The notes beneath the pieces were generated by a model. It saw only the letters and a list, made by a program, of their open reading frames with translations. It was not told where the DNA came from and did no database searches. Made by a program: the position numbers and the translations under genes. Positions 38,490-48,749 of a stretch of DNA of 64,000 bases are shown here, piece after piece. Within the stretch, counting starts at the first letter, position 1. Each line of letters begins with the position of its first letter. This DNA comes from Asticcacaulis taihuensis (GTDB lineage: Bacteria; Pseudomonadota; Alphaproteobacteria; Caulobacterales; Caulobacteraceae): the NCBI RefSeq assembly GCF_900100255.1, contig NZ_FMTS01000004.1, positions 62,001 through 126,000 of the forward strand. Reading direction: 5' to 3'.

Positions 38490-39317
38490 TTATGATTTGA
38501 GGTTGTTTTCGCTCCAGCCGAATTCGTGCGAAATGGCGTGGACTGTGGCGAGCACCAGTTCGGTGAGCGCCGTCATGCGGGCGTCATCCATATATTGCGC
38601 CGCCGAAGACACACTAATGGAGCCGATGATCCTGTTGCCGGCGTCGCGGATCGGCGCGGCCACGCAGCGGATACGGTCTTCGTTTTCTTCGAGATCGTAG
38701 GCGTAGCCCTTTGCGGCATAATCGCGCATCCGGTCCATCCAGGTGCCGAAATCGACCCGATAGGACGGCCATTCCCGCCCTTCGCGCATATAGACGGCCG
38801 TCAGTTCGTCCTCGGTGGCGTCCAGCAGCAGCGCCTTGCCGATACCGGTCGAGCGAAGCGGCTGACGCTCACCAATGCGCGAACTGATTTCAATCCGGCG
38901 GCTGCCCTGCACCTTGTCAAGATAGAGGGCGCGTTCGCCATCCAGTATGCCGAGATGCACCGTATCGCCAGTATCGAGCGACAGGGCCAGCAGGTGATCG
39001 TGGGCGATGCGCGGCAGGTTCATCTGGCGCGAGGCGAGATGCCCGAGTTCGAGCAATTTTGGCCCCAGCGAATAACCAACGCGCGGCGTAAAATTGAGGA
39101 ACCTCTGCTCGACCAGGGTGGTGGCCAGGCGGTGCGTGGTCGAACGCGTCAGGCCCAGCGCTTCGGAAAGCTGGGGCAGGCTGCGCGCATTGGCGGCCAC
39201 CGCCATCATGACATCGAGGCCACGCACCAGGGTCTGGGCGCCGGCCAGCGATTTGCCGCCGCTTTCGCCCTCTCCGTCCCTGCTGCTCAAATTATCCATT
39301 GACGCCGTTTGTTTCAT
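38490..39317 (-). CDS. IclR-family regulator of the L-rhamnose genes
   Basis: 275 residues. Winged helix: LVRGLDVMMAVAANARSLPQ, LSEALGLTRSTTHRLATTLV. Effector domain: ISSRIGERQPLRSTGIGKAL and DRIRCVAAPIRDAGNRIIGS. Divergent from the rhamnonate dehydratase gene and co-transcribed with the dehydrogenase. Local control of rhamnose use is inferred from position. Confidence 0.9.
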   Translation of the reverse strand: MKQTASMDNLSSRDGEGESGGKSLAGAQTLVRGLDVMMAVAANARSLPQLSEALGLTRSTTHRLATTLVEQRFLNFTPRVGYSLGPKLLELGHLASRQMNLPRIAHDHLLALSLDTGDTVHLGILDGERALYLDKVQGSRRIEISSRIGERQPLRSTGIGKALLLDATEDELTAVYMREGREWPSYRVDFGTWMDRMRDYAAKGYAYDLEENEDRIRCVAAPIRDAGNRIIGSISVSSAAQYMDDARMTALTELVLATVHAISHEFGWSENNLKS

Positions 39318-39340
39318 TATTTAATGCTCATATCTAAAGT

Positions 39341-39408
39341 GTGGGATGAATACAAGCCGTTCAGCCCAAAATCGATGCAGGGATTGTGGGATGTGATCGA
39401 TCGTCCCA
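39341..39408. promoter_or_regulatory. Candidate operator TGGGA-N12-TCCCA in the rhamnose divergent promoter
   Basis: Repeated GTGGGATG at 39341 and 39386; the second pairs with TCCCA at 39404 to form a dyad around GATCGATC. It ends 14 bases before the dehydratase ATG. Likely site for the divergent IclR protein. Confidence 0.4.
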
Positions 39409-39421
39409 AATGGTGAGATTA

Positions 39422-40621
39422 ATGCGAAATTTTCCGAAGATCAAGCAAGTGCGCGCCAGCGTCATCAAGGGCGGCGAAGGCGGCGGCGGCGCGGATTACC
39501 ACGACCAGGGCGAAGGCCACTGGATCGACAATCACATCGCCACCTCCATGGGCCGCTATCCGGAATACCGCCAGAGCCGCAAGTCGTTCGGCATCAATGT
39601 ACTGGGCACCCTGGTGGTCGAGATCGAGGCCGATGACGGCACGGTCGGCTTTGCGGTCACGACCGGCGGCGAACCGGCCGCCTATATGGTGGAAAAGCAC
39701 TTCGCCCGTTTCCTGGAAGGCCGCTCGCCCTTCGATTACGAGACCATCTGGGATCAGATGTACTTTGCCAGCCAATATTATGGCCGCAAGGGTCTGGTGG
39801 TGAACGCCATCTCCGGCGTCGACCTGGCCCTGTGGGATCTGATGGGCCGCCTGCGCGGTGAGCCGGTCTATCACATGCTGGGCGGCGCGGTGCGTAATGA
39901 GCTGCAATTCTATGCCACCGGCGCGCGTCCAGACCTGGCGAAACAGATGGGCTTTATTGGCGGCAAGATGCCTCTGCTCCACGGTCCGATCGAAGGCGAC
40001 GAAGGTCTGAAGAAGAATGTCGAGATGCTGGCCGATATGCGCAGCAAATGCGGTGATGACTTCTGGCTGATGTGGGATTGCTGGATGGCGCTCGACGTCA
40101 ACTACGCCACCCGTCTCGCTCACGCCTGCGCCCCGCACGGCCTGAAGTGGATCGAGGAAGCCATTAGTCCTGACGATTACTGGGGCTATCAGCAACTGAA
40201 GAAGAATGTGCCAGCCGGGATGCTGGTGACCACCGGCGAACACGAAGCCACGCGCTGGGGCTTCCGGATGCTGATGGAAATGGAGTGCTGTGACCTGATC
40301 CAGCCCGATGTCGGCTGGTGCGGCGGCGTGACCGAACTGCTGAAGATCTCGGCCATGGCGGATTCCCGCGGCATCATGGTCGTGCCGCATGGCTCATCCG
40401 TCTATTCGTATCACTTCGTCATCACGCGTCACAATTCGCCATTTGCCGAATTCCTGATGATGGCGCCCAAGGCCGATCACGTCGCGCCGATGTTCCACCC
40501 GCAATTGCTGGGCGAGCCGGTGCCGGAAAACGGCCGTCTCAACGTCAATAAGCTGGATAAGCCGGGCTTCGGTGTCGAACTGAACCCGGAAGTCAAGCTG
40601 CATCGCCCCTATACCCACTAA
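39422..40621 (+). CDS. rhmD: L-rhamnonate dehydratase
   Basis: 399 residues. Converts L-rhamnonate to 2-keto-3-deoxy-L-rhamnonate. Close to E. coli RhmD throughout: [74 protein letters not shown]. Metal ligands lie in [37 protein letters not shown] and [13 protein letters not shown]. The Asp/His pair is in [10 protein letters not shown] and [14 protein letters not shown]. The ATG at 39422 is chosen because GGTGAG precedes it and the alignment begins there. Confidence 0.96.
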   Translation: MRNFPKIKQVRASVIKGGEGGGGADYHDQGEGHWIDNHIATSMGRYPEYRQSRKSFGINVLGTLVVEIEADDGTVGFAVTTGGEPAAYMVEKHFARFLEGRSPFDYETIWDQMYFASQYYGRKGLVVNAISGVDLALWDLMGRLRGEPVYHMLGGAVRNELQFYATGARPDLAKQMGFIGGKMPLLHGPIEGDEGLKKNVEMLADMRSKCGDDFWLMWDCWMALDVNYATRLAHACAPHGLKWIEEAISPDDYWGYQQLKKNVPAGMLVTTGEHEATRWGFRMLMEMECCDLIQPDVGWCGGVTELLKISAMADSRGIMVVPHGSSVYSYHFVITRHNSPFAEFLMMAPKADHVAPMFHPQLLGEPVPENGRLNVNKLDKPGFGVELNPEVKLHRPYTH

Positions 40622-40631
40622 GGACTACCCC

Positions 40632-41504
40632 ATGAAACTCTGCCGCTATGGCCCTAAGGGTCAGGAAAAGCCCGGCGTCATCGATGCCGATGGCCGTATC
40701 CGCGATCTGTCATCCGTTGTCGGTGACATCACCGCCAACGAAGTCCGCCTGTCGCAACTGGCGAAACTGAAAACCGCCGATCTGAATGCTCTGCCAGTCG
40801 CCGAAGGCCAGCCGCGCTATGGCGTACCGGTCGCCAATATCGGCAAGATCATCGCCGTTGGCCTCAACTATGCCGACCACGCCGCCGAATCCAACCTGCC
40901 CGTGCCGCCGGAGCCCATCTATTTCACCAAGGCGACCTCCTCGCTCAGCGGTCCGAATGACGATGTGATGAAGCCGCGCGACGCCACCAAGATGGACTGG
41001 GAAGTCGAACTCGGCGTCATCATCGGCAAGACCTGCCGTTATGTCGATGAGAAGGACGCCCTCAGCCATGTCGCCGGATATGTGCTGGTCAACGATGTCT
41101 CCGAACGCGCCTTCCAGAAGGAACGCGGCAGCCAATGGGTCAAGGGCAAGGGCTGTGACACCTTCTGCCCCACCGGCCCGTGGCTGGTCACGGCCGACGA
41201 ACTGGGCGATCCGCAGGCCCTCGACATGTTCCTCGATGTCAACGGCCAGCGTATGCAGACCGGCAATACCCGCACCATGATCTTCCCGGTGGCCGAGGCC
41301 CTGGCCTATATCAGCCGCTTCGTCACCCTCCAGCCGGGCGATATGGTCATTACCGGTACGCCGCCAGGCGTCGGCGAAGGCAAGAAGCCCAATCCGATCT
41401 ACCTCAATGCCGGCGACACCATGCACTTGGGCGTCTCAAAGCTTGGCGAGCAAAGGCAGACCGTTATCCCCTTCTCGCTGCATGGCCTGGAGATTATCGA
41501 GTAA
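40632..41504 (+). CDS. FAH-family 2,4-diketo-3-deoxy-L-rhamnonate hydrolase (probable)
   Basis: 290 residues. Fumarylacetoacetate-hydrolase fold: GKIIAVGLNYADHAAESNLP, PIYFTKATSSLSGPNDDVMK, the metal-binding DWEVELGVIIGK with Glu residues, VLVNDVSERAFQKERGSQWV and DMVITGTPPGVGEGKKP. In the LRA5/LRA6 route this enzyme cuts 2,4-diketo-3-deoxy-L-rhamnonate to pyruvate and L-lactate. The assignment rests on context with rhmD. Stop and next start overlap as TAATG. Confidence 0.88.
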   Translation: MKLCRYGPKGQEKPGVIDADGRIRDLSSVVGDITANEVRLSQLAKLKTADLNALPVAEGQPRYGVPVANIGKIIAVGLNYADHAAESNLPVPPEPIYFTKATSSLSGPNDDVMKPRDATKMDWEVELGVIIGKTCRYVDEKDALSHVAGYVLVNDVSERAFQKERGSQWVKGKGCDTFCPTGPWLVTADELGDPQALDMFLDVNGQRMQTGNTRTMIFPVAEALAYISRFVTLQPGDMVITGTPPGVGEGKKPNPIYLNAGDTMHLGVSKLGEQRQTVIPFSLHGLEIIE

Positions 41505-42247
41505 TGTATCCCGATCGTTTTAAGGGCCGCACGGCCATCGTCACCGGCGCCGCCTCTGGTCTCGGCAAGGCCGCCGCCGCCCGCATCGTCGCCGAAGGCG
41601 GACAGGTTGTGCTCTGGGATCTTAACGCCGAGGCGCTGGAAACCGCAAAGGCCGAAACCGGTGCCGTCGGCGTGGTGGCGCTCGATGTCTCCGATCTCGT
41701 CGCCGTTTCGGCCGCCGCGAAAGCCTCGAAGGAAATTCTGGGCAAGATCGACATCCTGATCAATTCGGCCGGCATCACTGGCGCTACCGTCCCGGTATGG
41801 GAATTCCCGGTCGAGAGCTGGCTGAAGGTCATGGATATCAACCTCAACGGCCTGTTCTACTGCTGCCGCGAGGTCATCCCCTTCATGCTGGAAGGCGGCT
41901 ATGGCCGCATCGTCAATGTGGCGAGCGTGGCCGGCAAGGAAGGCAATCCGAATGCCTCGGCCTATTCCGCCTCCAAGGCCGGTGTCATCGGCCTGACCAA
42001 GTCACTCGGCAAGGAACTGGCGCAGAAAGGCGTGATCGTCAACGCTCTGACGCCGGCTACCTTTGAGAGCCCGATCCTGGAACAATTGCCCGCGTCTCAG
42101 GTCGAATATATGCGCTCGAAAATTCCGATGGGGCGCTTAGGGATCGTCGATGAATCGGCCGCTACGGTCTGCTTCATGGCTTCCGAGGAATGTTCTTTCA
42201 CCACCGCTTCGGTCTTCGATACGTCGGGCGGACGGACAACCTACTAA
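41504..42247 (+). CDS. SDR-family 2-keto-3-deoxy-L-rhamnonate 4-dehydrogenase (probable)
   Basis: 247 residues from the ATG overlapping the preceding stop. GRTAIVTGAASGLGKAAAAR, ILINSAGITGATVPV, NVASVAGKEGNPNASAYSAS with catalytic Ser-Tyr-Lys. It oxidises C4 of the keto-deoxy acid with NAD before hydrolysis, in the pathway described for Sphingomonas. The missing TGxxxGxG is canonical here. The C-terminus ends with SGGRTTY, typical of dehydrogenases acting on sugar acids. Confidence 0.85.
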   Translation: MYPDRFKGRTAIVTGAASGLGKAAAARIVAEGGQVVLWDLNAEALETAKAETGAVGVVALDVSDLVAVSAAAKASKEILGKIDILINSAGITGATVPVWEFPVESWLKVMDINLNGLFYCCREVIPFMLEGGYGRIVNVASVAGKEGNPNASAYSASKAGVIGLTKSLGKELAQKGVIVNALTPATFESPILEQLPASQVEYMRSKIPMGRLGIVDESAATVCFMASEECSFTTASVFDTSGGRTTY

Positions 42248-42253
42248 ATACGA

Positions 42254-42448
42254 TCCTCCCCTGTAGCGCAGCGTGCGGGGGAGGTGGCGAGCCAGCGAAG
42301 ACCGTCAGGTCGAAGCGTGTCGAGACGGAGGGGGCATGATGGACGGAAGTTGCCCCCTCCGTCAGCGACACCGCCCGCCAAATCTATCGCTTTGGCGGCC
42401 TCGCGCTGCCACCTCCCCCGCTTCGCCCAAAGGCTCGCAGGGGAGGAT
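42254..42448. repeat. Intergenic palindromic repeat, family A copy 3
   Basis: 195 bases. CCTCCCCTGTAGCGCAGCGT...GGGGGAGGTGG on the left, ACCTCCCCCGCTTCGC...CAGGGGAGGA on the right, GAGGGGGC ... GCCCCCTC in the centre. It sits inside the rhamnose operon between the 4-dehydrogenase and lactonase genes. Confidence 0.75.
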
Positions 42449-42466
42449 ATATAAAGAGAGGGCAGG

Positions 42467-43354
42467 ATGAGTGTGAAACGTTTTGTGGACGCCCATGTCC
42501 ACCTCTGGCAACTCATCCGGCTGCGCTATCCGTGGCTGATGCCGCCATTTGCCGATGACGGCCCGAATGGCAGCGTCGAGGCCATTGCCAAGGACTACAC
42601 CCTTGCCGACTATTTCGCTGATGCCAGCGGCTATCCGATGGAGAAGCTCGTCCATATCGATGCCGGCGCTCATCCGGATGACGCGCTGGCAGAAACGAAA
42701 TGGCTGCAATCCCTGGCGGCTGAGACCGACCATCCCGATGCCATCGTCGCCTTCGCCGCGCTCGATGCCCCGGACGTCGAACGCCTGCTGGCCGCCCATG
42801 CCGAGCACGCCAATGTACGCGGCATCCGCCATATCCTCAACTGGCACAGTGATCCGAAGAGAACCTATACCCCGCGCAACCTGCTCGATGACGACGCCTT
42901 TGCCCGTGGCTATGCCCTGCTTGGCAAATATAGCCTATCTTTTGATCTGCAAATATACCCTAACCAGATGCAACAGGCGGCGGCCCTGGCAGCCAGGCAC
43001 CCCGAGGTGCCGGTGATCCTCAACCATATGGGAATGCCGGTGGATGCTGATCTGACGGAATGGCGCGCGGGGCTCAAGGCGCTGGCCGCCCTGCCCCATG
43101 CGGCGGTCAAGATTTCCGGCATGGGCTTTATCGACCGCCAATGGACCACGGCCTCGATGCGGCCGCTGATCCTCCAGGTGATCGAGACCTTCGGGCCTCA
43201 GCGTTGCGCCTTCGCCAGCGACTTCCCCACTGACAAGCTGTTCAATAGTTACGGCAAGGCGCTGGACGCCTATGACGACATAACCAAAGACTTCAGCGCC
43301 GATGAACGGGACGCCCTGTTCGCCGGGACAGCCGAGCGTATCTATAAAATATAA
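42467..43354 (+). CDS. Amidohydrolase-2 family L-rhamnono-lactonase (probable)
   Basis: 295 residues. FVDAHVHLWQLIRLRYPWLM is the metal-binding HxH opening of amidohydrolase-2 lactonases. Later His/Asp sites appear in VPVILNHMGMPVDADLTEW and CAFASDFPTDKLF. Context places it as the lactonase that opens L-rhamnono-lactone before rhmD acts. GAGAGGGCAGG lies just before the ATG. The same fold is used for L-fucono-lactone, so the sugar is inferred. Confidence 0.85.
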   Translation: MSVKRFVDAHVHLWQLIRLRYPWLMPPFADDGPNGSVEAIAKDYTLADYFADASGYPMEKLVHIDAGAHPDDALAETKWLQSLAAETDHPDAIVAFAALDAPDVERLLAAHAEHANVRGIRHILNWHSDPKRTYTPRNLLDDDAFARGYALLGKYSLSFDLQIYPNQMQQAAALAARHPEVPVILNHMGMPVDADLTEWRAGLKALAALPHAAVKISGMGFIDRQWTTASMRPLILQVIETFGPQRCAFASDFPTDKLFNSYGKALDAYDDITKDFSADERDALFAGTAERIYKI

Positions 43355-43378
43355 CAACATCTCATTCAGGAAACGCGC

Positions 43379-44452
43379 ATGAACCCCAATCCCTTACTTG
43401 GCGTCTTTTTTCACTGGCTGGGCGGCCTGTCCTCCGCCAGCTTCTATGTCCCTTACAAGCGTATCAGGCTGTGGTCGTGGGAAATTTTCTGGCTGACCGG
43501 CGGTATCTTCTCGTGGGTTCTGGCCCCCTGGATCGGCGCCTTTATCGGCAGCAAGGATCTGATTAACGTTCTGGCAAATACGCCCGTGCACACCCTGCTG
43601 ATCTGTTATCTGTGTGGCGCCGGCTGGGGTTTTGGTGGTCTGACTTTCGGGCTGACCATGCGCTATCTCGGCCTGTCGCTCGGCATGGCCGTGGCACTGG
43701 GCCTGACCACGGTGATCGGCACCTTGGGGCCACCGATTTTCCAAGGCACGTTCGGCGAGGTGGTTGCCAAATACGGCAGCGAATATACCTTTATCGGCAT
43801 CGCCGTGGTCATCGCTGGCATCATCATCGTCGCCCTGGCTGGCGGCGCCAAGGAAAAGCAGCTCGCCAATGCCTCCGGCGACGCCAATATACCTAGCAGG
43901 GGCGAATTCGACCTGAAGAAAGGCATCCTGATCGCCGTCTTCTCCGGCGTGATGTCGTCCTTCTTCTCGTTTGGCCTGGCGGCGGGTGATCCGATCCGCG
44001 CGGCCACCGCGGCCGCCGGCACCGGCCCTCTGTGGGTCGGCCTGCCTGTGCTGTGCGTGGTCCTGGCCGGCGGCTTCACCACTAATTTCGTGTGGTGCCT
44101 GTATCTCATCCTCAAGAACAAATCTGCCGGCGAATGGGGCGGGAAGACCGCTACCGTCTCTGATACCCGCACGCCCCTGCTGGCCAATTACGCGCTGGCG
44201 GCGCTTGGCGGCACCCTGTGGTACTTCCAGTTCTTCTTCTACACCATGGGCGAAAGCCAGATGGGCAAGTTCGGCTTCTCATCGTGGACCCTGCACATGG
44301 CCTCGATCATCCTGTTCTCGACCCTGTGGGGCTTCGCGCTCAAGGAATGGAAGGGTACGGCCAGCCGGACGCAGTTCCTGGTGTGGCTCGGCATCGGCAC
44401 ACTGATCATCTCGACCGTGATCATCGGTATCGGCAATATGCTGGCCGCCTGA
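43379..44452 (+). CDS. rhaT: L-rhamnose/H+ symporter
   Basis: 357 residues, about ten membrane helices. Starts MNPNPLLGVFFHWLGGLSSA SFYVPYKRIRLWSWEIFWLT, diagnostic of RhaT. ICYLCGAGWGFGGLTFGLTM and ALGGTLWYFQFFFYTMGESQ MGKF repeat family signatures. It brings L-rhamnose across the inner membrane by proton symport, supplying the dehydrogenase at 37719. Last gene of the operon; a hairpin follows. Confidence 0.96.
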   Translation: MNPNPLLGVFFHWLGGLSSASFYVPYKRIRLWSWEIFWLTGGIFSWVLAPWIGAFIGSKDLINVLANTPVHTLLICYLCGAGWGFGGLTFGLTMRYLGLSLGMAVALGLTTVIGTLGPPIFQGTFGEVVAKYGSEYTFIGIAVVIAGIIIVALAGGAKEKQLANASGDANIPSRGEFDLKKGILIAVFSGVMSSFFSFGLAAGDPIRAATAAAGTGPLWVGLPVLCVVLAGGFTTNFVWCLYLILKNKSAGEWGGKTATVSDTRTPLLANYALAALGGTLWYFQFFFYTMGESQMGKFGFSSWTLHMASIILFSTLWGFALKEWKGTASRTQFLVWLGIGTLIISTVIIGIGNMLAA

Positions 44453-44470
44453 GCCAGCATCATTTCCGTC

Positions 44471-44496
44471 GCCGGATGGGCTTGAAACCATCCGGC
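44471..44496. terminator. Hairpin after rhaT
   Basis: GCCGGATGG ... CCATCCGGC stem of 9 bases with an 8-base loop, 18 bases after the stop. No U run, so weak or Rho-assisted. Confidence 0.55.
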
Positions 44497-44638
44497 AAGG
44501 CGCTATAGCCTGTCTGATGGAAGAATCGGTGCGCTGCAACATGACCGTCATCAGAAAGACATTATTCTTCCGTCATAGAATTTCATCGGCCTTGCGGGCA
44601 AGGTCTTGAGGCTGATTTCAAAAGCGACGGGAAACAGT

Positions 44639-45727
44639 ATGTCCACCGGAAAAAACATCATTATTGCCGGGCTTGGCCTTGGTCTGATCCTTCTGGCGGC
44701 ATGTGGTGGTGGCGGATCCGGAGGCTCCGGGTCTTCCGGCGGCGGGTCATCGAGCAGTTCTGCCTCCTCTAGCACGTCATCGTCTTCCAGCAGTTCATCG
44801 TCCTCAGCCAGCAGCAGTTCATCGGCCTCTTCGACCAGCGCCGCGGAACCAACCGACGGCGTTTTGACTCAGGTTACCAATTTCGGCACCGATCCAGGTC
44901 AGCTCGACATGTTCGTCTACAAGCCGGCCGGCCTGACCAGCAATCGTCCGGTTGTCGTGTTCCTTCATGGCTGTGGCTCGCAGGCCGCGCAATATGATAA
45001 CGAAACCGGCTGGACCAAATGGGCCGACCAGATGAAATTCGTTCTGATCTTTCCTCAGGTGACGAGTGTCCAGCCGGATGGCTGCTTCCGCTACTATATG
45101 GCCGAACATCAGATGTACAATGCCGGCGAGCCCTTGTCGGTCGTCCAGATGGTGAACTGGGTGCAGTCCCATTACAACACTGACTCAAAGCGCGTTTTCG
45201 TAACCGGTTTTTCGGCCGGCGCCGCCATGACCAACATTATGCTGGCGACCTACCCCGACGTCTTTTCGGCCGGCGCCCCGGTGGCGGGCATTCCCTACAA
45301 ATGTACGGAAAGCCCGGCAGGCCTCGACAACTGCCTGAAGGGAAATGTGACCCTAACCGCGAAACAGTGGGGCGACAAGGTGCGGGCCGCACGGCCAGGC
45401 TATAGCGGTCCCTGGCCACGCGTGTCCATCTGGCAAGGTGTCGATGACGGCACGGTTGCGCCGGTCAATGCCACCTGGACCATGGAACAATGGACCAATG
45501 TCAATGGTCTTACCCAAACCCCGCAAACCAGCAATACGGTCAGCGGCCAGCCGCATAGGGTTTATGGCGCAAATGTCGTGGAAGCCTATGATGTCATCGG
45601 CACTGGCCACCAGTTCCCCATAAAGCCGGGTACTGGTACAGAGGATTGTGGCAGTGGTTACCCCGGCCAAGATAACGGTATTTGCGCGTCGCTTTATACC
45701 GCCCGCTGGTTCGGGCTGGATAAGTAA
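44639..45727 (+). CDS. Lipoprotein esterase with a poly-Ser linker (PHB-depolymerase/feruloyl-acetyl xylan esterase-like)
   Basis: 362 residues. Lipobox ILLAACGGG, so lipid-anchored at Cys22. Then a Gly/Ser-rich linker (about residues 23-68), nearly all Ser with a few Ala. The alpha/beta hydrolase follows: PVVVFLHGCGSQAAQY (oxyanion), FVTGFSAGAAMTNIM with nucleophile Ser, and WQGVDDGTVAP and TGHQFPIKPG with Asp and His. Such esterases trim acetyl or feruloyl groups from plant polysaccharides; some act on polyesters. It ends convergently with glpD, overlapping 34 bases. Confidence 0.88.
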   Translation: MSTGKNIIIAGLGLGLILLAACGGGGSGGSGSSGGGSSSSSASSSTSSSSSSSSSSASSSSSASSTSAAEPTDGVLTQVTNFGTDPGQLDMFVYKPAGLTSNRPVVVFLHGCGSQAAQYDNETGWTKWADQMKFVLIFPQVTSVQPDGCFRYYMAEHQMYNAGEPLSVVQMVNWVQSHYNTDSKRVFVTGFSAGAAMTNIMLATYPDVFSAGAPVAGIPYKCTESPAGLDNCLKGNVTLTAKQWGDKVRAARPGYSGPWPRVSIWQGVDDGTVAPVNATWTMEQWTNVNGLTQTPQTSNTVSGQPHRVYGANVVEAYDVIGTGHQFPIKPGTGTEDCGSGYPGQDNGICASLYTARWFGLDK

Positions 45728-47252
45728 CCTGCCGCCAGGTCCATGAATGTCCTGACCTGAGCCGCCTGCCAGGCCGTGTCGCGCCCCAGTTCCTCCGCCA
45801 ATATTTCGGCCACACGCGGCGCCATGGCCTGGCTTGTTGCGGCATCGAGGAAAAGCGCCCGCAGGCGCCGGGCCAGCACGTCTTCCACGGTCCGCGCCTG
45901 CTCGCAGCGCGCCGCCCAGCGCACCTCGGCCTCCGTGTAGGGCAGAGCGGGGTGAAGCCTGACATCGGCACCCGGCAGGGTGTGGATTTCCGCCGCATCG
46001 TGACCATAGACATGCCAGTGGTTGCGGCCGCTGTTCTCGGCCCAACCGTGCAGCCGCAAGCTCCCGGTCAGGCTTGGCCGGGGCGGCAGGCCGCCCGTTT
46101 GGGCCGCCAGGTCCACCGCATCCTCCCCCATCTGTCGATAGGTGGTCCACTTGCCACCGGTCAGGGTGATCAACCCGCTGTCGGATACCACCAGTTCATG
46201 TTCACGTGACAAGGACTTCGTATCGCCGATGGCTGCTTTCACCAGCGGACGCAGACCCGCAAAGACACTGAGGATGTCATCTCGCCGGGGTGCCGGATCG
46301 AGATAGTCGCCCGCCGTTTTGAGGAGGAAGTCGATTTCAGTCGCCAGCGCGCGCGGCTCCTCGCTCACCTCCGCCACCGGCGTATCCGTGGTGCCGATCA
46401 GCGTCCGGTCGTGCCAGGGCACGGCGAACAGCACGCGGCCATCGGAGGTGCGCGGCACCATCAGCGCCGTGTCGGCCGCCAGAAACCGGCGATCGACCAC
46501 GATATGCACCCCCTGGCTCGGCGTCAGCATGGGGGCGATATCAGCCTCATCCAGCCGCCGGACCGCGTCGACAAACACACCTGTGGCATTGATCACGGCG
46601 CGCGCCCTTGCCGTGTAACCCCTCCCCGTTTCGCTGTCGGTAAACTGCACACCTGTCACCCGGCCGCCTAATTTCACCAGACCTGTGACCGGCGTGGCAT
46701 TCATCGCCACACCGCCCAGGTCTTCCAAGGTTCGCATCAGGGTGATGGCCAGGCGGGCGTCATCGAACTGGCCATCGAAATAGAGAATACCGCCCTTGAG
46801 ATGCGATGATTTCAGGGTCGGGATATGGGTCAGCGTCGCCTTGCGGCCTAGGGCACGGCTGGGGCGCAGGTTCAGCTTCCCCGCCAGCAGATCATAAAGC
46901 TTCAGACCGATGCCGTAAAAGGGCAGCCGCCATATCTGATAGGTCGCCACCAGAAAACCGAGGTCATGCACCAGATGCGGCGCATTACGCCGGAGCAAGC
47001 CGCGTTCGTGCAGGGATTCCCGCACCAGATGGATATGCCCCTGCGCCAGGTAACGCACCCCGCCATGCACCAGCTTGGTTGAGCGGCTGCTGGTGCCTTT
47101 GGCATAGTCATGCGCTTCCAGCAGCAGGGTTTTGTAGCCGCGTGAAGCCGCCTCCACCGCCGTGCCGAGGCCGGAGGCCCCGCCACCGATGACAATGACA
47201 TCCCACAGGGTATCGGCCGTCGCCCTGGCCAGCCGGGCGGGACGCGGATCAC

Positions 47253-47256
<4 letters not shown>
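45694..47256 (-). CDS. glpD: Glycerol-3-phosphate dehydrogenase (FAD)
   Basis: 520 residues from TTG 47256 overlapping the glpK stop (TTGA). FAD-binding [43 protein letters not shown], and [13 protein letters not shown] with LFAVPW are characteristic. It oxidises glycerol-3-phosphate to dihydroxyacetone phosphate at the membrane. C-terminal DAO_C domain ([20 protein letters not shown]) is present. An earlier start (MAQGGRPEP) would sit within glpK. Part of an esterase-glpK-glpD operon. Confidence 0.95.

Positions 47257-48745
<1,489 letters not shown>

Positions 48746-48749
<4 letters not shown>

Noticed and set aside
39419-40390. 323-codon frame opposite rhmD
   Set aside because: Overlaps a gene almost certain from residue-level similarity to RhmD.
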